Below are positions 59,422 through 64,000 of a stretch of DNA of 64,000 nt, piece by piece. The DNA lies in assembly GCA_947561585.1 (NCBI GenBank), contig CANNZV010001039.1, positions 62,001 through 126,000 of the forward strand. The letters are read 5' to 3'. The DNA comes from Caprella mutica. Lineage: Eukaryota; Arthropoda; Malacostraca; Amphipoda; Caprellidae. How positions within the stretch are numbered: position 1 is the stretch's first letter; each line of letters starts with the position of its first letter. Made by a program: the position numbers and the translations under genes. Under the pieces are notes generated by a model. It ran no database searches. It saw nothing but the letters and a program-made list of their open reading frames with translations, and was not told the DNA's origin.

Positions 59422-60907
59422 CAGTAGCAAACATGATTTAAGGGACAGTGAAACAAGTACATCAATGAAAACCCTAGAAACATCACAAAAATAAAGTTAC
59501 GCTAGAAATATTAGGAATATATGACAAATAATTACTGAAATATTCAACTATTGCTACCCAGGGATCGATAAAGACATCGAGTTAACGTAAAAAAAATGGT
59601 TATTAATAAATTAATTATTGGCAAATTACAATAACCAAATTAGTATTATGTTAAGAGTTCTTTATTTTTGCTGACCTCATTGCCTCGATTGTTATAGGGA
59701 TCAATCAATATTTGACAGAATGATGGAGTTATCTTCTGCCAATCTTCTTTCACGAAAGAAGATTGATCCTGATTTCTGGGATTGCGTTCTTGAATACCTT
59801 CACCAATTACCTTTCAAATGTTTTCTATGGGGCTGAGGCGGGGCTCTGACCAGGCCAGCTCATAACAGGAACTCCTTTACTTTCAATGTATAAATTTCAT
59901 ATTTTTGGCCATGTGTCAAGGAGCATCATTGTCTTGCATAAAATTCAGTATTTGAATATAAATGATTGTAAATATGGAATGCAATGGTGAATAAGAAGTT
60001 GTTTGTAAGCTGTTGCGTTGACCACAACATACAGGTTAACGATAGGGCCTTTTCCCGCTGCATACGCTGCCGCTTCCATGTTTCACGATTTTCTTCATAC
60101 ACTTCACGGACACACGTTTACCTGCGTTACACTTTCGAATAAATTAAACTTCGATTCGTTGCTGAAACGAACCATCAGTCGACCAAACGACATAATCATT
60201 GGCAAGCCTTGCACTCTGATTCTTCTTTCGATATCAGATGTTTCGATGCAGAAATACTGGCTTTTAATCTACCCTGTTTAATCTTCTAGAAACTGTGAAT
60301 CGAGAAACACTAACACCATGTGATTCACTCTTCCTCAACAAATACCTGCAGTTGTCTCGAAACCGTCCAATTTGCAAAGTCTCAGCATGCCACGATCTTC
60401 TATAGGAGTAGCTTTTGGTGGTCTACCTGATCTACGTTTTGCCCTAATTGAATGACACTTTTCAAAAGTAATAATAACACGGTGCACATTACTTCTAGAT
60501 GTAGATATTTCTATGATGCTTGATATTTCTGAGATGGACTTTAACCTTGTTTCCGTGACGCAGGTGTTATGGCATCGTGTTTATTGCTCTAATAATTTGA
60601 TAACCAATAATAAACATTTTATGCATTGAAACAGTCTTTTCAAACGAAGATTGTTTAGTTTTCAATAATTTTTTTAATAACTGCTCCTTAACTTATCATC
60701 GGATTTTTTTTTTCTGCCTCTGATGGCAATAGTTGAAAATTTTGGTGATTATTTGTTTCACTTTGCTAATATTTCTAGCGAACACCCACAGGATGTGTAA
60801 CTTTATTTTTGTTAAGTTCACGTGTTTCCATTGACTCGTTCCTTCTTTTGCAATGAACATAAATGTAGAACATGTTTCACTGTCCCTTTAAAGTTTACTC
60901 GCTACTG
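59422..60907 (-). mobile_element. Tc1-like transposon, decayed, long inverted termini
   Basis: Ends cagtagc (left) and gctactg (right), flanked by TA (59420-59421, 60908-60909). The inverted repeats are long, about 200 bp with gaps (gggacagtgaaac, aaaaataaagttac, gctagaaatatta and ttcaactattgc occur in both). 1486 bp. The transposase remnant on the minus strand is listed separately. Confidence 0.8.
59700..60480 (-). pseudogene. Tc1-like transposase, degenerate
   Basis: Read on the minus strand in several frames: RRSGRPPKATPIEDRG; then VKHGSGSV; MQDNDAP (second catalytic Asp); AWSEPRLSPIENIWKVIGEG (PIEN motif near the third acidic residue); and a C-terminal EDWQKITPSF. These fall in the correct order for a Tc1 DDE transposase, but many stops and frameshifts intervene. 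Different subfamily from the copy at 21385. Confidence 0.75.
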
Positions 60908-60961
60908 TATTTCTCTTGAAAATGTTAGTAAATTTATTATTTTAAAACAACCCTATTTAAA

Positions 60962-61124
60962 TAGAAGGAACAGTCTCCATGATTCAACAACTGTTGAACC
61001 TGTACCTCTTACCAGTGATGTCGATGGCCACATCACTAATATAGAAACTATAACCAAATCAGGGAACAAATCACTCACAATAAATTCTTCACAAGATAAG
61101 TTTGATAATTCTTTGAATCAATGA
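60962..61124 (+). CDS. Unrecognised coding-like segment, possible 3' exon
   Basis: After an acceptor-like ttaaatag the frame reads RNSLHDSTTVEPVPLTSDV, continues DGHITNIETITKSGNKSL and ends ...DNSLNQ with TGA. Composition and codon pattern look coding: few low-complexity runs and balanced amino acids. No family recognised, and it is short, so chance or an old retroelement is possible. It directly follows the Tc1 element but lies outside its termini. Confidence 0.25.
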
Positions 61125-61245
61125 ATATTCGAAATTATGTTCAATATTTTCGATTACTATAATTATTGAAGAAGAAAGAAAATGTTACGTAACGCTTGTT
61201 TTGAAGAAAAAGGTTATGGCATTAATTACATTTTAATTAAGGATA

Positions 61246-61405
61246 GGGTAAGTTACGAATTATCGATCAGTACTACATCTTCGGTCATATAAGAAAAAAC
61301 ATTATAAAAATTATTAGATATCACTGTGTAGCAGTAATAATTTTTATATTGTTTTTTCTTATATGACCGAAGATTTAGTACTGACCGATAATTTGTAACT
61401 TACCC
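61246..61405. mobile_element. gggtaagtt hairpin MITE, TA target, 160 bp
   Basis: Flanked by TA (61244-61245, 61406-61407). Arms gggtaagttacgaattatcg and inverse, with catcttcggtcatataagaa continuing the arm. The centre is short and AT-rich. Shortest complete member of the family here. Confidence 0.85.
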
Positions 61406-61769
61406 TAATAAATTTATTGAAAAAAAAACAGTATAAAATCATAGTACATAATTAAATTTTTGCATAGTTTTCCTTGTAATTCAATCCGTTTTAAAGATAT
61501 AAGCAGATCTTTTTTATTATATTTTGTGTTGAATGAATCTGGAATTAAGATCTGACCACTTTAATTTGTGAATAAATTAAACTAATTCGCCTAGGGTATT
61601 GGGACTAAAATATAAAATAAGAATATTTTCTGTATATAAATTTTCTCGAAATGCTATAATTTATAATAGAGACAGTTTATTATATTACGTCTTACTCTTA
61701 TTTTTTATCTCCTTTTCCAGGATATCTCTTGAAATTAGTTCCTTCTCTATTGATAGTGTATTCTAAGTT

Positions 61770-62037
61770 ATTACCTTCGCAAAATTGCGGAAGGTTTTGT
61801 TTATGTTGGTTTTATTTATAATCTTCGCATAACTCAAAAAATATTCAACCAAATTGTCTGAAATTTGGTGTGAAGATTGGTCATTATCCAGGAACCATTT
61901 TATCCAATTTTGGGAGCGATCAGGTCAAGGTCAAGGTTTAAGTTTCATAACTCAAGAAACATTGGGAACTCAAGGTCATTTATAGGTAGCAGCGAAGGTA
62001 TGTGCTCTACGGATGCCCGTTCTGATGTATGCTAATA
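61770..62037. repeat. Interspersed repeat with AGGTCA half-sites
   Basis: Inverted relative of 12455-12900. Carries cagcgaaggtatgtgctcta at its right, with caaggtcatttata, aggtcaaggtcaagg and caaattgtctgaaatttggt inside. The left edge (accttcgcaaaattgcggaa) is a small palindrome. Confidence 0.55.
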
Positions 62038-62079
62038 TACTTTGTAATGTACACACGTGGATTTAGGACATCCCCACAG

Positions 62080-62446
62080 AGAAAAATCACTTGGCGTTAG
62101 ATCAGAGAAAAGTCAAAAACGAGAAATCGAACAATTTCTGAAAATGACTCGCTTAATGGACACAGATTCTGAACTGTGTTTGTGGTTGCCACAACCATTC
62201 TCAAATCAATACACAATAATTTAAACAGATCACGGTACTTTTTTTCTTATTCCTCATTTCTGGTTAAGAAATAAAGTAAAGCCAATAATTAAAAGCATTA
62301 AACCTTTCTTAACAGATTTTTCTTTCACCAATAATGAATTAGCGGTTCTTGAACCCTTTAATGTGGGTGATGACTTGAGTAAAATATTAATGTATGTAAG
62401 AAATAAAGAAACAGCACTACCTCAATTGAAGTGTTATCATTTCTAA
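62080..62446 (+). pseudogene. Unrecognised coding-like segment with one in-frame stop
   Basis: Preceded by an acceptor-like tccccacag. One frame runs from 62081 to the TAA at 62444-62446, broken only by TAA at 62222-62224. Before the stop: EKSLGVRSEKSQKREIEQFL, then DTDSELCLWLPQPF. After it: FWLRNKVKPIIKSIKPFLTD, then FTNNELAVLEPFNVGDD and a terminal LKCYHF. About 120 codons of normal composition in AT-rich DNA with a single stop suggest real or recently lost coding. Product not recognised. It could belong with 60962-61124, as the MITE and repeat between them would then be intronic. Confidence 0.3.
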
Positions 62447-62483
62447 ACAATAGGAAGAAAATTAAACCTAAGCTTAACACTTC

Positions 62484-63184
62484 AATAAATTATGAGTTAT
62501 TAGGGTAAATTATGAGTTATTAGGGTAAATTATGAGTTATTAGGGTGAATTATGAGTTATTAGGGTAAATTATGAGTTATTAGGGTAAATTATGAGTTAT
62601 TAGGGTAAATTATGAGTTATTAGGGTAAATTATGAGTTATTAGGGTGAATTATGAGTTATTAGGGTAAATTATGAGTTATTAGGGTAAATTATGAGTTAT
62701 TAGGGTAAATTATGAGTTATTAGGGTGAATTATGAGTTATTAGGGTAAATTATGAGTTATTAGGGTGAATTATGAGTTATTAGGGTAAATTATGAGTTAT
62801 TAGGGTGAATTATGAGTTATTAGGGTGAATTATGAGTTATTAGGGTAAATTATGAGTTATTAGGGTGAATTATGAGTTATTAGGGTAAATTATGAGTTAT
62901 TAGGGTAAATTATGAGTTATTAGGGTGAATTATGAGTTATTAGGGTAAATTATGAGTTATTAGGGTAAATTATGAGTTATTAGGGTAAATTATGAGTTAT
63001 TAGGGTAAATTATGAGTTATTAGGGTAAATTATGAGTTATTAGGGTAAATTATGAGTTATTAGGGTGAATTATGAGTTATTAGGGTAAATTATGAGTTAT
63101 TAGGGTAAATTATGAGTTATTAGGGTAAATTATGAGTTATTAGGGTGAATTATGAGTTATTAGGGTAAATTATGAGTTATCGGA
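62484..63184. repeat. 20-bp tandem array (gggtaaattatgagttatta), 35 copies
   Basis: Strict 20-bp head-to-tail units; the only common variant is gggtgaat for gggtaaat. The last unit runs on into atcggactcatctacatttt, then cgatcataaaag, exactly the order seen inside the gggtaagtt MITE arms. The unit therefore equals the MITE terminal 18 bp plus TA. Confidence 0.95.
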
Positions 63185-63235
63185 CTCATCTACATTTTCG
63201 ATCATAAAAGAAAAAAATCATAAATGAAATAATGA

Positions 63236-63515
63236 ATGAAGGACATTAGCACCAGTGAAGAACATTAGCACCAGTGAAGGACATTAGCACCAGTGAAGGA
63301 CATTAGCACCAGTGAAGGACATTAGCACCAGTGAAGGACATTAGCACCAGTGAAGGACATTAGCACCAGTGAAGGACATTAGCACCAGTGAAGGACATTA
63401 GCACCAGTGAAGGACTTTAGCAGCAGTGAAGGACATTAGCACCAGTGAAGGACATTAGTACCATTGAAGGACATTAGCAGTGAAGGACATTAGTACCAGA
63501 GAAGGACAGTCCTTT
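63236..63515. repeat. 19-bp tandem array (gaaggacattagcaccagt), ~14 copies
   Basis: Near-identical 19-bp units with a few variants toward the right edge. Separated from the 20-bp array by about 50 bp of MITE-arm sequence. Confidence 0.95.
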
Positions 63516-63539
63516 GGTCTATTGCTCTTCTCTCTCACT

Positions 63540-63880
63540 TCCACCGTTTAGCTCCCCCCCCCCCCTCATATCAAGGTCGGAAGATTTTGAAGGGAGTAGG
63601 TATAGGGGGAGGAGGGTCTGAAGGGGGAATATAATAGGGGGGGGATCTTTTACTCACAATCAATACTCCTCTCTCACCCCCCTCCCCCTCCCTCCCTCTC
63701 TCTCTCTCTCTCATCGTAACACTGTAGTGACCAGACAGCTTCAAACAGTTCCCCCCCCCCATCTGTTTACACCCCCCATTCCCCCACCGTGTGTGGGTGT
63801 TATGCAATTCACATCAGTGCCTTACGTTACTGTACAAATTACCACCGGGGGGTGGGAGAGATGGGGGGAAATGCACCTAA
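63540..63880. repeat. G/C homopolymer and (CT)n simple sequence
   Basis: Runs of eight to ten C or G, a ctctctctctctctctc tract near 63697 and mixed ccctccc segments, in sharp contrast to the AT-rich surroundings. Open frames here are low-complexity artefacts. Confidence 0.85.
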
Positions 63881-64000
63881 CACCCACTACTCTGATGTCA
63901 TACTTTCTTTTGGACCATTTCCAGGAAGTGAAAATGATTAGTAAATATAATTACGTCAAATATCAGTCAAGTATGATGTCGTGGCTGTGACGATTGGAGC

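Noticed and set aside
62484..63184. Telomere-like TTAGGG content
   Set aside because: The TTAGGG string arises from the junction of a 20-bp unit (TA plus gggtaaat); insects use TTAGG and the unit is explained by a MITE end.
63571..63990. Short open frames in the terminal G/C-rich stretch
   Set aside because: Low-complexity homopolymer and CT-repeat translations.

Overview
This window is AT-rich eukaryotic genomic DNA with multi-exon, GT-AG-spliced genes and a very heavy load of DNA transposons, MITEs and minisatellites. The gene content and the Tc1, mariner, pogo, hAT and Helitron elements point to an arthropod, most likely an insect. I cannot name the species; a hemipteran-like genome is only a guess.

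Three protein-coding genes can be assembled exon by exon, all on the minus strand. (1) 3739-13228 and (2) 27518-39008 are two tandem, apparently intact paralogues of an SLC45-type (proton-associated sugar transporter) major facilitator protein. Each has 14 coding exons with identical splice phases and encodes about 611 and 604 residues. (3) 45117-58426 is a large gene with the domain order of UBXN11/socius: coiled coil, SEP domain, UBX domain. It has 15 recognised coding exons and at least 1245 codons, much longer than the roughly 500-residue vertebrate protein. Two coding-like segments on the plus strand (60962-61124 and 62080-62446) are not recognised.

The rest is repeat landscape. 1-3.7 kb: pogo-type end, foldback element, LTR fragment with primer-binding site. 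13.2-27.5 kb: Helitron, several foldback elements built on inverted minisatellites, and a three-level nest (hAT inside foldback inside Tc1), then a 1.8 kb array of a 27-bp repeat. 39-45 kb: a LINE 3' end and a 53-bp array. The introns of the UBXN11-like gene carry a TTAA-flanked MITE, several hairpin MITEs, another inverted-minisatellite element and 15-, 22- and 31-bp arrays. 59.4-64 kb: a decayed Tc1 element, a TA-flanked MITE, a 20-bp array that is an amplified MITE terminus, a 19-bp array and GC-rich simple sequence.

The most notable patterns are: recurrent elements whose two ends are inverted short-period tandem repeats, with 9-bp or 8-bp target duplications where readable; a minisatellite unit equal to a MITE terminal 18-mer plus its TA target; and a 5'-to-3' similarity gradient between the SLC45 copies that suggests gene conversion. 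No function links the transporters to the UBX protein beyond adjacency. No tRNA, rRNA or CRISPR locus was found.
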